From assembly GCF_001039355.2 (NCBI RefSeq), contig NW_019773859.1, positions 467,194 to 498,126 of the forward strand: 30,933 bases of DNA. The letters run 5' to 3'. Both the position numbers and the translations under genes were made by a program. Below are positions 23,301 to 30,105 of this stretch, piece by piece; within the stretch, counting starts at the first letter, position 1, and each line of letters opens with the position of its first letter. The DNA comes from Lingula anatina (lineage: Eukaryota > Brachiopoda > Lingulata > Lingulida > Lingulidae). The notes below the pieces were generated by a model. The model saw only the letters and a list, made by a program, of their open reading frames with translations. It ran no database searches and was not told the DNA's origin.

Positions 23301-25846
23301 ATAACAAAATGCCTGAACTGCGGATATCCTTTAGACAACTTGCCAAGCTGGCAAATAATATATCAAAATATACAAGATCTGAAAGTTAATGAGTTAACCT
23401 GTAACACAGCTACCTGCTAGATAAATTTCCAAACTCTATTCAATGAGTCAATTAACAATTGACAGTACTACAATATTATACGTTGAGACATTATGGAGAA
23501 AAAGCAATTTTAGATGTACTGAAAACCATTCAGCTTCTTAAACCCTTAAACCTGATATTTATTTCAATCCTCAACACTGGTCAAGATTGCATTTTTACAC
23601 AAACAGAAGTCAAGAATTGCACTGAATGTGTTTTAGGACAAACGGAAGTAAGGAATTGGATTGGGAAGCCACTTGTCAGTCCTCAAGTTCAAACCCACTC
23701 CAATTTTATTACGAGTATACATATTTCTAATAATGAACAAAAATCTCCTTGAGATTTCTTTTGTCAAAAATTATTATTATTGGGTATCCAGGTGGTTTCT
23801 GTATCTTAAATTGCTTAACTTTGTATACTACACCTTTCCAAATTTCAATATAATACTTATGCTAGGTTGACTTCAGCATCAGTTGCTTTGGCTCCCCCTC
23901 AAGATATGATGACATGGACACATGCACACTTACAGTAGGTGATCACAATAATACATTGAAATGCACATATTATTATTTCATCCTTACATTTCAGTTTCAT
24001 TTGAAAGAGGGATTTTCATTCTTGAATTAATTTCTCTTCCTACTGAATTTCTCACTATCTTTTTAAGTACTTAATACCTGCGTTCTAGTTTGTGGAGTTG
24101 CTTAACAACTTGTTGATTCTATTAAGAAGTTTGGCATTTTTTCTGTGATGCAGAGAAGCCTTGCAAAAGTGTCAGACAGTAGAGGTATGGATTATTGATC
24201 TCCGTGAAATAAAAAAGCCTGGCTTTGACTACCTGTTCCAAGCAAAATTTGTTCTAAATTGGCCATAAATCAAACATAATTGACAAATTTATATAATCTT
24301 TCTGAAGAAAGTGCAGATTCTAATGTTATTGTGCCAAGAATCTTGAAATATACTATTCTTTCAAGTCCACATACAATGCACGTGGCATCCAAACATGCTA
24401 CTCAATCTCAATTTCTGTAACACAAGTTTTTAGAGTGACATGCTAGATACTCTCCCCCCACCCCCCAAAAATAAAAAATAAATAAATAAATAAAATAAAT
24501 TAATTAACAAAATAATAAAATAAAATAAATAAAAATTAACTCAATGCCATTAAAGCATACCTTTTCAAATCTGAAGATCATGGCTTAAGATATCTTACTA
24601 TATTGACAAATATTATCAGGTTTCTGTATATAATAAATCTGGAATTTTGGATGTTAGATAATAAAATACTTCTGTGATTGATACTCACCCTATTAGCTGA
24701 TTTGATCACCAAATGCACTGTTAATCCATCCTTGATTCCATGCTGTTTTAGATTTTCTTCATCTTTAAGAATCTTCCCAGCAAATATCAAACATAATTGT
24801 TCTACTGGTGCACCAAATGCTTTTGAAATAGCTTCACGAAACTGTAAAAGAAGAATTATAAAATTCCAACACCATGCTTTTTAATCTTTAATTTAGCTTG
24901 ACCAACTTTCATAAATATGATAAAGTGTAAAACCTTTCAAGCTTACATGGATTATTAAGCAGGAATTGCTGTACTCAAATGCGGTTGATCCGATAGCTGT
25001 GTTTAAGGTAATTGGTGTTCCATAGACTCCAAACTCAGTGTAGCATATCAAAAAGAGGCCCCTCCTTAGCAAATCGAGTCATAATTCATAGTAGAAAACG
25101 TGCCCAAGAGAACTATTTGGATGTGTTTGAGATAAGAACATGGGAGGTAAGGGATGCTATATGAAAGACTTCAATTTTACTAGAAATCAGATGGTCCTTA
25201 TGGTCTTAATGAAACGTAATATTTGTCCTTTTTATGACCCAGTAATAAATACATTTAATATATTTCTTTCTTCCAAGCTCAGTAATTTCAATCCCATCAA
25301 TCCAATCCATCATATCATTAGATTCTTCTTGTGGAAAAAAAATCAAAAGTTTTTACTTAAGATTGTCTTCGGAAACCTTTTCTGGGATAAAAAGGAGTAA
25401 AAATTAGCCTAATTTGACAGAGGGGTGAATCAGCATTTCATCCAGACACCGGTGTGAAAAAACTGGGGGGTCCGAGTCAGAGAGCCTGCCCTCCATTAGA
25501 TACAGGTTAGGGTTGGCGCGGGTCAACATTTTAGTCGGGGTTAACCTGTACAAATCAACAGACACTGGACCTTTCATCACAGGGCCTCTCGAACTTGACG
25601 CCAGTGCACAACACTCCACAGTTCAGCAATTGTAAAGGAAATGCAATGCACTCAAACATCAAGGGAACCACATGGTCCTATATTTTTTATCTTTCAAGGC
25701 ACATATCGGATTTTTCACAAGAAAGATAACTATGTACTTACCTCTTTTACCGACGCATCTGCTCCGATTTCAATATCTTTCTTTTCTTTTGGAGTTTTTA
25801 CAGCGATATTAATTTTTGATCCCGAATCTTCGCTACTTTCCGCCAT
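13376..25846 (-). CDS. UBQLN: Ubiquilin, complete gene with 15 coding exons, 575 residues
   Basis: Cytosolic and nuclear shuttle factor of the UBL-UBA type. The UBL docks on the proteasome, the UBA binds ubiquitin, and the STI1 repeats hold hydrophobic or transmembrane clients. All 15 exons have GT-AG borders and compatible phases; lengths 105, 153, 33, 135, 126, 51, 78, 118, 144, 155, 84, 116, 277, 85 and 68 sum to 1728 bases, stop included. Layout: UBL about 10-86; linker; STI1 array with NPEL, NPMVQSL and NPEVMRQL from 143; [20 protein letters not shown] at 228; [10 protein letters not shown]; second STI1 block ([23 protein letters not shown]) from about 325 to 430; a Ser/Thr/Gly-rich linker; UBA 531-572 with MGF at 543-545. 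Length is close to human UBQLN1 (589). The PXX repeat of UBQLN2 is absent. No break or missing motif. Confidence 0.97.
13700..13784 (-). CDS. UBQLN: Ubiquilin exon 14 (first half of UBA)
   Basis: 28 codons plus one base. [20 protein letters not shown] then REANIQ. The MGF loop that contacts ubiquitin is intact. Confidence 0.95.
14003..14204. mobile_element. MITE-like foldback element, copy A (ubiquilin intron 13)
   Basis: About 200 bases with imperfect inverted ends: left TTCTCACA...TTAGATCGATC, right ending GTCGATCTAATCTATGAGAA. The inverted arms continue inward through GGGGAGTCTCACTAGAT and CTGTCAG (right-hand counterparts CTGACAG and ATTTAGCGTGAACCCCC). Clearly the same family as 18259-18472. 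No coding capacity; target duplication not clear. Confidence 0.82.
14641..14917 (-). CDS. UBQLN: Ubiquilin exon 13 (Ser/Thr/Gly-rich linker)
   Basis: 92 codons plus one base, the largest exon. Low-complexity Thr/Ser tract ([17 protein letters not shown]) and Gly/Gln-rich tail; the segment [20 protein letters not shown] corresponds to the QQFIQQMLQALAG region of vertebrate ubiquilins. Very diverged, as expected for this linker. Confidence 0.9.
15304..15419 (-). CDS. UBQLN: Ubiquilin exon 12 (STI1 end)
   Basis: [20 protein letters not shown], then [18 protein letters not shown]. Donor CCAGG|GTTAGT is weaker than the others but keeps phase with exon 13 (GG|C, Gly). Confidence 0.92.
16025..16330. 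repeat. Diverged dispersed repeat, copy 2 (ubiquilin intron 11)
   Basis: Partner of 12890-13260. It contains an inserted (ATCT)n tract near 16133-16152 where copy 1 has the T-rich/G14 tract, so both copies expanded a simple repeat at the same place. Confidence 0.6.
16473..16556 (-). CDS. UBQLN: Ubiquilin exon 11 (STI1)
   Basis: 28 codons: [20 protein letters not shown] then QLPIFLQQ, matching the ubiquilin NP-LQEQ-RQQLP-FLQQ segment. Confidence 0.93.
17321..17475 (-). CDS. UBQLN: Ubiquilin exon 10 (second STI1 block)
   Basis: 51 codons plus 2 bases. [20 protein letters not shown], then [20 protein letters not shown]. Acceptor ATTTTCAG, donor CAA|GTGAGT. Confidence 0.94.
17529..17557. repeat. 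(CA)n microsatellite in ubiquilin intron 9
   Basis: About 13 CA units with one interruption (CATACA), roughly 50 bases upstream of exon 10 on the coding strand. Confidence 0.9.
17731..17874 (-). CDS. UBQLN: Ubiquilin exon 9 (linker)
   Basis: Phase-1 exon of 144 bases. Carries the conserved [13 protein letters not shown] and a Thr/Ser/Gly-rich tail; donor AATG|GTGAGT. Confidence 0.92.
17907..17938. repeat. G-rich tract
   Basis: Interrupted G run (GTGGGGAGGGGGGGGGGAGG type) about 35 bases upstream of the exon 9 acceptor; C-rich on the transcribed strand, so it may act as part of the pyrimidine tract. Confidence 0.85.
18259..18472. mobile_element. MITE-like foldback element, copy B (ubiquilin intron 8)
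   Basis: Second copy of the 14003-14204 family in the same orientation. Ends TTCCCACAGA... and ...TCTGTGGGAA are inverted, with shared core blocks GGGGAGTCTCACTAGATT, CTGTCAG, GGGGTAATTAACTTT and CCCCAGGGAGTTAGGT. It ends about 21 bases from the exon 8 splice donor. Confidence 0.85.
18494..18611 (-). CDS. UBQLN: Ubiquilin exon 8 (SIPGG...IQEPM segment)
   Basis: 39 codons plus one base. [20 protein letters not shown], then [19 protein letters not shown]. Donor CAAA|GTATGT. A MITE ends about 21 bases into the following intron. Confidence 0.94.
19350..19947. mobile_element. TA-flanked inverted-repeat element, nested or composite (ubiquilin intron 7)
   Basis: 598 bases with 24-base inverted ends, 23 of 24 matching (left 19350-19373, right 19924-19947; core CCCTTCAAGAAATCGACG), each side bordered by TA (19348-19349 and 19948-19949). 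A second, inner inverted pair with the same core plus AAAACCGGA lies at 19545-19572 and 19898-19923. No reading frame of note. TA borders fit a mariner/Tc1-type non-autonomous element, but family assignment is inference. Confidence 0.8.
20140..20217 (-). CDS. UBQLN: Ubiquilin exon 7 (end of first STI1 block)
   Basis: 26 codons, [20 protein letters not shown] then AMSNLE. Conserved RNPAMMQE and QQDRAxSNLE. Confidence 0.94.
20302..20333. repeat. Poly-A run (about 32 A)
   Basis: A homopolymer in ubiquilin intron 6. Confidence 0.95.
21007..21025. repeat. Poly-A run
   Basis: About 19 consecutive A in ubiquilin intron 6, downstream of a T-rich stretch. Confidence 0.9.
21136..21186 (-). CDS. UBQLN: Ubiquilin exon 6 (STI1, 17 codons)
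   Basis: [17 protein letters not shown], matching the conserved RNPEI-HMLNNP-LMRQ of ubiquilins. Donor CAG|GTATGT. Confidence 0.93.
21799..21924 (-). CDS. UBQLN: Ubiquilin exon 5 (STI1 repeats)
   Basis: 42 codons with repeating Asn-Pro units: [20 protein letters not shown], then SNPEVMRQL and [10 protein letters not shown]. Acceptor TTTCAG, donor GTAAGG. Confidence 0.95.
22116..22250 (-). CDS. UBQLN: Ubiquilin exon 4 (Gly/Met-rich linker)
   Basis: 45 codons. Low-complexity [19 protein letters not shown], then [10 protein letters not shown] leading into the first STI1 block. Confidence 0.92.
22760..22792 (-). CDS. UBQLN: Ubiquilin exon 3 (33-base mini exon)
   Basis: 11 codons, [11 protein letters not shown], between acceptor TATATAG and donor GTAAGT. 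Skipping it would keep the frame, so it may be optional. It lies in the linker after the UBL. Confidence 0.85.
22793..24688 (-). other. Ubiquilin intron 2, no exon seen
   Basis: 1.9 kb AT-rich intron. Contains a short direct repeat pair near 23596-23660 and the A-rich simple repeat. A plus-strand 97-codon frame at 23459-23752 has no recognised domain. Confidence 0.7.
24469..24538. repeat. (AAAT)n / A-rich simple repeat
   Basis: Imperfect AAAT and AAAAT units after a C-rich stretch (CTCCCCCCACCCCCC) in ubiquilin intron 2. Confidence 0.88.
24689..24841 (-). CDS. UBQLN: Ubiquilin exon 2 (second half of UBL)
   Basis: 51 codons, [10 protein letters not shown] to VIKSANR. It includes [29 protein letters not shown], the ubiquitin-fold core and the hydrophobic patch equivalent to ubiquitin Ile44 (VHLVIK). 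Acceptor TTTTACAG, donor AGG|GTGAGT. Confidence 0.95.
24842..25741 (-). other. Ubiquilin intron 1, no exon seen
   Basis: 0.9 kb. The block 25410-25635 is more GC-rich than its surroundings and looks like an inserted repeat, but I found neither terminal repeats nor a second copy in the window. Confidence 0.6.
25742..25846 (-). CDS. UBQLN: Ubiquilin exon 1 (start, first half of UBL)
   Basis: 35 codons from [11 protein letters not shown] to DASVKE, then donor GAG|GTAAGT. The start ATG sits in AACATGGCGG. An ATG with no acidic or UBL sequence before it, and the usual ubiquilin MAES-type opening, support this start. Confidence 0.93.
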
Positions 25847-26710
25847 GTTGGCTAAATGAATTACGCAGACGTGAGAATTGAAGAGAATATTTTTGGCTTG
25901 GAATTGATAAATAAAAGACCACATTTCAACACACTTTAATGCAAAATGAACTATTTTTTGTGAAATATGTTAAATATATTAATGGAATTTGTATTAAGAT
26001 TTCATTTAGCTTATATTCTCGTTTGAACGTGACGTATTTTAAACTCACGTGTAGCGCGCCATGTTTATTTTGATTTTTCAGCTGCTTGAGGATAGTGCAA
26101 TGGCTTGGGGGCATGTAGTCATTGTGTGCGAGTGATTGATCCGTCCACTTCTCTCTTTGCTGATGATTCTTTCAACCTGGTCTTTAGTTCAACAGGACAA
26201 CATTTTTTATTCAGGTTAATCGTATCACTTTATCATCACCGTAGGTACAGTAGGTTTGTGTGCCCCTTAGTGCCCTACGAGTCAAGAAGTTTACTTTTTA
26301 ATGTCCAAAATTGCAAAGTGGGTCCTAAAGTTTGACGCTGATGTTAGAGACTTTAAATTTGGTATACAGATAGACAGGCTCCGTCAACGTCAAGGAGGCA
26401 GTGTTAGCGGTTCGTTCGTTAGTTTGCCTGTCTGTTACTGTGATAGCAACTTTGATGCAAAGCGTTTTAAATTAATTTTGATAAACTTTTCAAGTTAGGT
26501 CAGACATGGTTATGATTTTGGTGGTGATTCAAAATACCTTTTATACCTTTATATCAGTAAAACGCAACATGGTGCAGGCTTTGACGTACATCAGCAAGTA
26601 TCAAATTTCATGTTTTAAAGTAGGGGTACAGCATGGTAGTTTCTATAGTTTCGCTACTGCTAATATTTGAACATGAAATAAAATTTTTCTAGTTGACACG
26701 CACACTATAA

Positions 26711-26750
<40 letters not shown>

Positions 26751-27049
26751 TCATCTAAACTGATTTAATATTGTCAAAATATATAAAAAGTCTCTCTTCT
26801 TGTGCTCTCAGTAGCCTACTCCAGAATTTTTCTTAACTCCTTAGATTAATCTTAGCACACATTCTTTAAAACTTTAAGTATTTGATCATTAGTTTTTGAT
26901 TGACACTTGTGAAAATTGAAGACTTTGTCTTCGTAGAATTTCGCAGTCAAAAAATGCAAGCATAGGCAGGTCATTTTGTATACAATTAACCTTACAATGA
27001 TATTAAGTGGAAATTGTTATTTTTTCTTCAGTAAAAATTAACTGTAGCC
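25847..27049. promoter_or_regulatory. Head-to-head gap between ubiquilin and POLG, likely shared promoter region
   Basis: The two start codons point away from each other, 1203 bases apart. GCCATGTT-type sites (YY1-like CCATNTT) occur at the ubiquilin start (about 25842-25850) and at 26058-26065 beside CACGTG (26046-26051). A candidate ubiquilin 5' UTR splice exists: donor GTGAGT at 26048-26043 and acceptor ATTTAG just before 25851. The ATG inside that leader (26062) would be out of frame. The POLG side has an acceptor-like TTTTTTCTTCAG ending about 27030. Promoter function is inferred. Confidence 0.5.
26713..26749. repeat. (GT)n microsatellite
   Basis: About 18 GT units between the ubiquilin and POLG starts. 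Confidence 0.95.
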
Positions 27050-27655
27050 ATGAAGTGCATTTGCAGCAGTAAACTAATTAGCCTGCAGCATGCAATATCA
27101 CAATGTTCACCTTTGTCTGTGTGGCCGAGGGTTCATTTGATGGCATACAGGGCATGCTCTTCTGGCCGGGATGCAGCAGAAAAAGATGAAGTGCGCTCTA
27201 ATCCAATTGGAATTCAGATGTTATCCAAATCCTTACACCGACAAGTATTTAAAGAAGATGCAGATGGTCATTCCAAAGACCCGAGCACAAAAAATGAAAG
27301 ACATTGAAAAGCATCTAAAAAGTCATGACCTGTGGGACAAAGAGACAACAGTGGTTCCAGAGGTGAATTTCGATTTACCTAAGCTTTATGGCAGTAACAT
27401 TGATGAGCATTTCAAGATCATAGCTGAGAAACAATGTGCTGGATACAGGAAGAAAGCTGATATATTGACAACTGGTAGTTTACCATACAAACCACAGACT
27501 TGGGCTGAAACACAAGGTTGGACTAGGTATAATGCAGATGGTAGTACTACTCGAGTAGAATTTCCTGATGAAGACAGTCTGGTATTTGATGTGGAGGTTC
27601 TAGTTCCAGAAAGTGATATGCCAGTATTGGCTACAGCAGCTTCCCCAAACCATTG
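27050..27655 (+). CDS. POLG: DNA polymerase gamma catalytic subunit, first coding exon, with apparent frameshift
   Basis: Mitochondrial DNA polymerase, family A, with 3'-5' exonuclease. From ATG 27050 the frame reads MKCICSSKLISLQHAISQCS..., about 39 residues with Arg/Lys and no acids, a likely transit peptide. It then reads NPIGIQMLSKSLHRQVF, matching the family's NP-IQMLS--LH-Q-F, and stops at 27305-27307. The rest continues in the next frame: IEKHLKSHDLW, LPKLYGSNIDEHFKIIAEKQ, WAETQGWTRY and FDVEV, whose Asp and Glu are the first exonuclease motif. The exon ends inside a Trp codon (TG|GTAGGT). The frame change must lie between about 27255 and 27307. An extra A in the A6 run at 27289-27294 is the simplest reading (see findings). 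Later exons are not in the window. Could be a real null allele, an assembly error or, least likely, programmed shifting. Confidence 0.88.
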
Positions 27656-28166
27656 GTAGGTGCAATATGCATATGTACATGTACAAGACAAGTCATGTAA
27701 TCCTAGATTTTTTTAAAGCATGAAAATTTCATATCTTGATTTTCTAGATGTTTAAGGAACTTCAATTGCTTGAGTACCATATCTTTATGTTGCCTAAAGC
27801 TGGGGTCGCGCCAGCGCTCGCCAAATTTGCCAAATGCGAAAATAAATTGATTTTGGCGAAGAAATTTGAAAAATGAGCATAGTAATTTTGCCATTTTGGC
27901 GAAAGCATATCTGGTCAAACCAGGTACGCAAACTTTCAATTACTGTTCGTCACAACTGTGAAAACGGCATTAACATGCACCCGATTATGTTTAGAATACA
28001 ATCTAATTATAACAAGGTCAATTTACCATATAAAGAAATTGACCCATGACGCAATGCCGGTTTTACCCAATAGCGTTGCGCGTGTGATCGATTAGTTTCT
28101 TAAAGCGTGTTCAGCATCTGCTATGAATAATTATGACGGGTGCAGGATCTAAAGAAAAACTTTCCG

Positions 28167-28172
28167 ACATGA
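28167..28172 (+). repeat. Target site duplication, left copy
   Basis: ACATGA, identical to 30100-30105, directly outside the left terminal repeat. Confidence 0.85.
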
Positions 28173-28199
28173 CAGTCTGTGAAATAAGCTTTTTAGAGT

Positions 28200-28262
28200 G
28201 GTTGTCCTATCGGACAACCATTTTAATTTTTTTGGTTGCCCCCATCCACTTTTGGTTGCCCA
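28200..28262. repeat. Left subterminal repeat array of the transposon
   Basis: GGTTGTCC (28200-28207), TATC loop, GGACAACC (28212-28219) form an 8-bp hairpin. Two further GGTTGCCC copies follow at about 28234 and 28254. Likely transposase-binding sites by analogy with subterminal repeats of other DNA transposons. Confidence 0.75.
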
Positions 28263-28901
28263 AATAAATCGAAGAAAAATATCACAAAACTTCCAAGATC
28301 CCTTTTTATTTCAGCGGGGTGAAGGCTAACATGCGCTGTGTAGCTTTAAACAGATTAACTTATGCAAATAAACAGATGATGAGCAGTTTAATGTTAAAGA
28401 ACCTCAACAGCAACAATGCAGCATTTGGTTACGTCTTCCTTCCCACAAACAATTATTTTAAGAACATCTATACATCATCATACATATTGTACAAACACTA
28501 AAATATTTTCTAGTAAAAGAAGGCATTCCAGGTCAAGATTTAAAGACAAGCCAAAATCATAAATGAAGAATATTTTTCAATATATTTACTGCTAGCTAAG
28601 TGTAATAGCATTCTCCATTTCTCTGCCTCTTAGTCTATTAACTTAGTTTCAAATGTGGACACATTAATTTATTATATATACAATTATCATAATAAACAAT
28701 TAAAATGCTGCATTTTCTGCCATATCCATCTCATTTACTTCATCACATTCATCTTCACCATTGTAATAATTATATAGGAAGTACAAGACATGTTGGACAG
28801 CATGGACAGACAGGGTGATCAGAATATAGAGTGTCTGCATATAAAAAGGAATGTCACTGTTTTAAACATAATGAAATGTCTGGTTCAGACTAGTCTCTGA
28901 A

Positions 28902-28912
28902 GGACAAAAAAA

Positions 28913-28942
<30 letters not shown>
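28902..28942. repeat. Poly-A / (AAAT)n tract inside the transposon
   Basis: About 20 A followed by AATAATAATAAATAAATAA. Confidence 0.88.
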
Positions 28943-28944
<2 letters not shown>

Positions 28945-28967
28945 ACTATGTTTTCTTCCATCTTCAT

Positions 28968-29043
28968 AGATCTCATCTATTTCATCAAATTCATCTTCAT
29001 CATTCCCCATTGAAGAAACCAAGGAATCTGTAACTACCTCTTG
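28968..29043 (-). pseudogene. Possible acidic exon remnant inside the transposon
   Basis: After an acceptor-like TTTTCTAG the minus strand reads QEVVTDSLVSSMGNDEDEF, then DEIDEIYEDG. A similar Asp/Glu-rich stretch (NGEDECDEVNEMDM) ends in a stop near 28700-28760. They may be two diverged copies of one exon or just low-complexity sequence; product unknown. Confidence 0.3.
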
Positions 29044-29274
29044 CTAGAAAAGACAAGTAAATAATTCAATACAAAATATCATACAGTGCCATAAAAATGA
29101 AAAAAAAAATGGAAGACTAATTCTTCTTTCTAGAAAAAGTGCTTGTCTAAAAACAAATCAATCGTCATCAGAATTTCAATTTTATCTTTTATTTAAAAGA
29201 AGTTAAAATACTTACACGCAGAAAACAAGAACAAGTACAAATTAAAAAAAAATCAAGAAAATTTGAACTTACAT

Positions 29275-29571
29275 TTTCTCATTAAAACTCCTAGATTCTG
29301 CCTTCTGCAGCCGATGCAAGCAGTCCGCCGCGACACTTTGATTAGCAGCACTCGCGCCGTCGCTTTGACGTGCGGCTCTGAGGACTTGTGCTTCTTAATG
29401 CCATCTTACTGTAGTGAGGTTTTGCCTTGAACGAAAGGTGAAGAATCTCCTTGACAGCATGCTTTGCACGCTGAGCTATGCTGTCAAAAACAAGCCAAGT
29501 GCGCCGTGACGGTAGAAATCCTCTTCGGCGTATATCTGTTTAACTTCGTATAATTTCTTTTTCTTTGACAT
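29275..29571 (-). pseudogene. Broken zinc-finger transposase-like N-terminus inside the transposon
   Basis: From ATG 29571 the frame reads MSKKKKLYEVKQIYAEEDFY and soon stops. In the neighbouring frames the DNA still encodes, in order, RRTWLVFDS, ACKACCQGDSSPFVQGKTSLQ-like Cys-x2-Cys spacing, DGIKKHKSSEPH and SDGASAANQSVAADCLHRL. The order W...D...C-x2-C...F-x-G...KH-x4-H resembles the TTF-type zinc finger at the N-terminus of hAT-like and ZNF862/C17orf113-like proteins. At least two frame changes and one stop are needed, so it is degraded. A donor-like GTAAGT follows at 29272. Assignment rests on motif spacing only. Confidence 0.5.
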
Positions 29572-29704
29572 TTCTGGCTCAGCTGTTTGTTAGGATAACC
29601 TTTATCCGGGGTTTGCACCGTCAAAATATTTCAGAAACTTCTCCATGACGAAAGTTGGATAGAGAGACACGCGGTATATAGAAGAGCCATAATTTTGAAG
29701 TAAT

Positions 29705-29790
29705 GTCCGCCATTGTTTCATTTCGACCAATGAAAAAGCGGCAAACATGACACCCCCCTCCCCACTCCCCGGGCATTACGTCATCTTCCT
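29705..29790 (-). promoter_or_regulatory. Promoter-like block inside the transposon
   Basis: Within about 80 bases: a CRE-like TTACGTCA (29776-29783), a CCAAT pentamer (29727-29731), a GC-rich stretch and an AATGGCGGAC (YY1-like) sequence at 29705-29714. Placed correctly to drive the minus-strand remnant starting at 29571. Function is inferred. Confidence 0.4.
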
Positions 29791-30004
29791 GTCTAAACGA
29801 CCAGCTACTGGCAGTGCTATAAATAACTGTAGATCTAATAATAGTAACAGAGATTCTGCACAAACAAGGCGAAGTCAGCAGGTCGGTTACTGCGACAGTG
29901 AATCTTGTGGAAAACATAACGATTTAGGTTAACCTAAAATTTTGTTTTCTGTGTAGATTTTGACATAGATATACTCTTTACTCAGTATGTCCATAAATTA
30001 TTCA

Positions 30005-30083
30005 GTTGCCCGACCGGACAACAACTTCGTAATTTTAAGTTGCCCGACGTGCTTTTTAGTTGTCCCGGGCAATCGGACAACCG
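30005..30083. repeat. Right subterminal repeat array of the transposon
   Basis: GTTGCCC, GGACAACAAC, GTTGCCC, then GTTGTCC and GGACAACC separated by a short loop: the same motif as the left array in both orientations. The piece GCTTTTTAG before GTTGTCC is also shared in direct orientation with the left end. Confidence 0.75.
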
Positions 30084-30099
30084 CTTATTTCGCAGACTG

Positions 30100-30105
30100 A
30101 CATGA
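30100..30105 (+). repeat. Target site duplication, right copy
   Basis: ACATGA, directly outside the right terminal repeat. Confidence 0.85.

Larger units (their letters stand above)
28173..30099. mobile_element. Cut-and-paste DNA transposon with TIRs and 6-bp target duplication
   Basis: 1927 bases. Terminal inverted repeats CAGTCTGTGAAATAAGC (28173-28189) and, inverted, CAGTCTGCGAAATAAGC (30083-30099) match at 16 of 17. They are flanked by a perfect direct duplication ACATGA (28167-28172 and 30100-30105). Both ends carry GTTGYCC/GGRCAAC subterminal repeats in hairpins. Inside, the minus strand has a promoter-like block and a broken coding remnant. A 6-bp duplication excludes classical hAT (8 bp) and Tc1/mariner (TA); superfamily left open. 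Confidence 0.88.

Noticed and set aside
23682-23700. B-box-like GTTCAAACCC suggesting a tRNA or tRNA-derived SINE
   Set aside because: No A box at proper distance and no cloverleaf could be drawn.
27171-27307. POLG starting at the internal ATG 27171 in the downstream frame, avoiding a frameshift
   Set aside because: That frame loses the conserved NPIGIQMLSKSLH and the transit peptide, both of which read cleanly from ATG 27050 in the other frame.
27703-27939. 78-codon minus-strand frame in POLG intron 1
   Set aside because: Apparent FAFGKFGE-type repeats come from the TTTGGCGAA array; no homology recognised.
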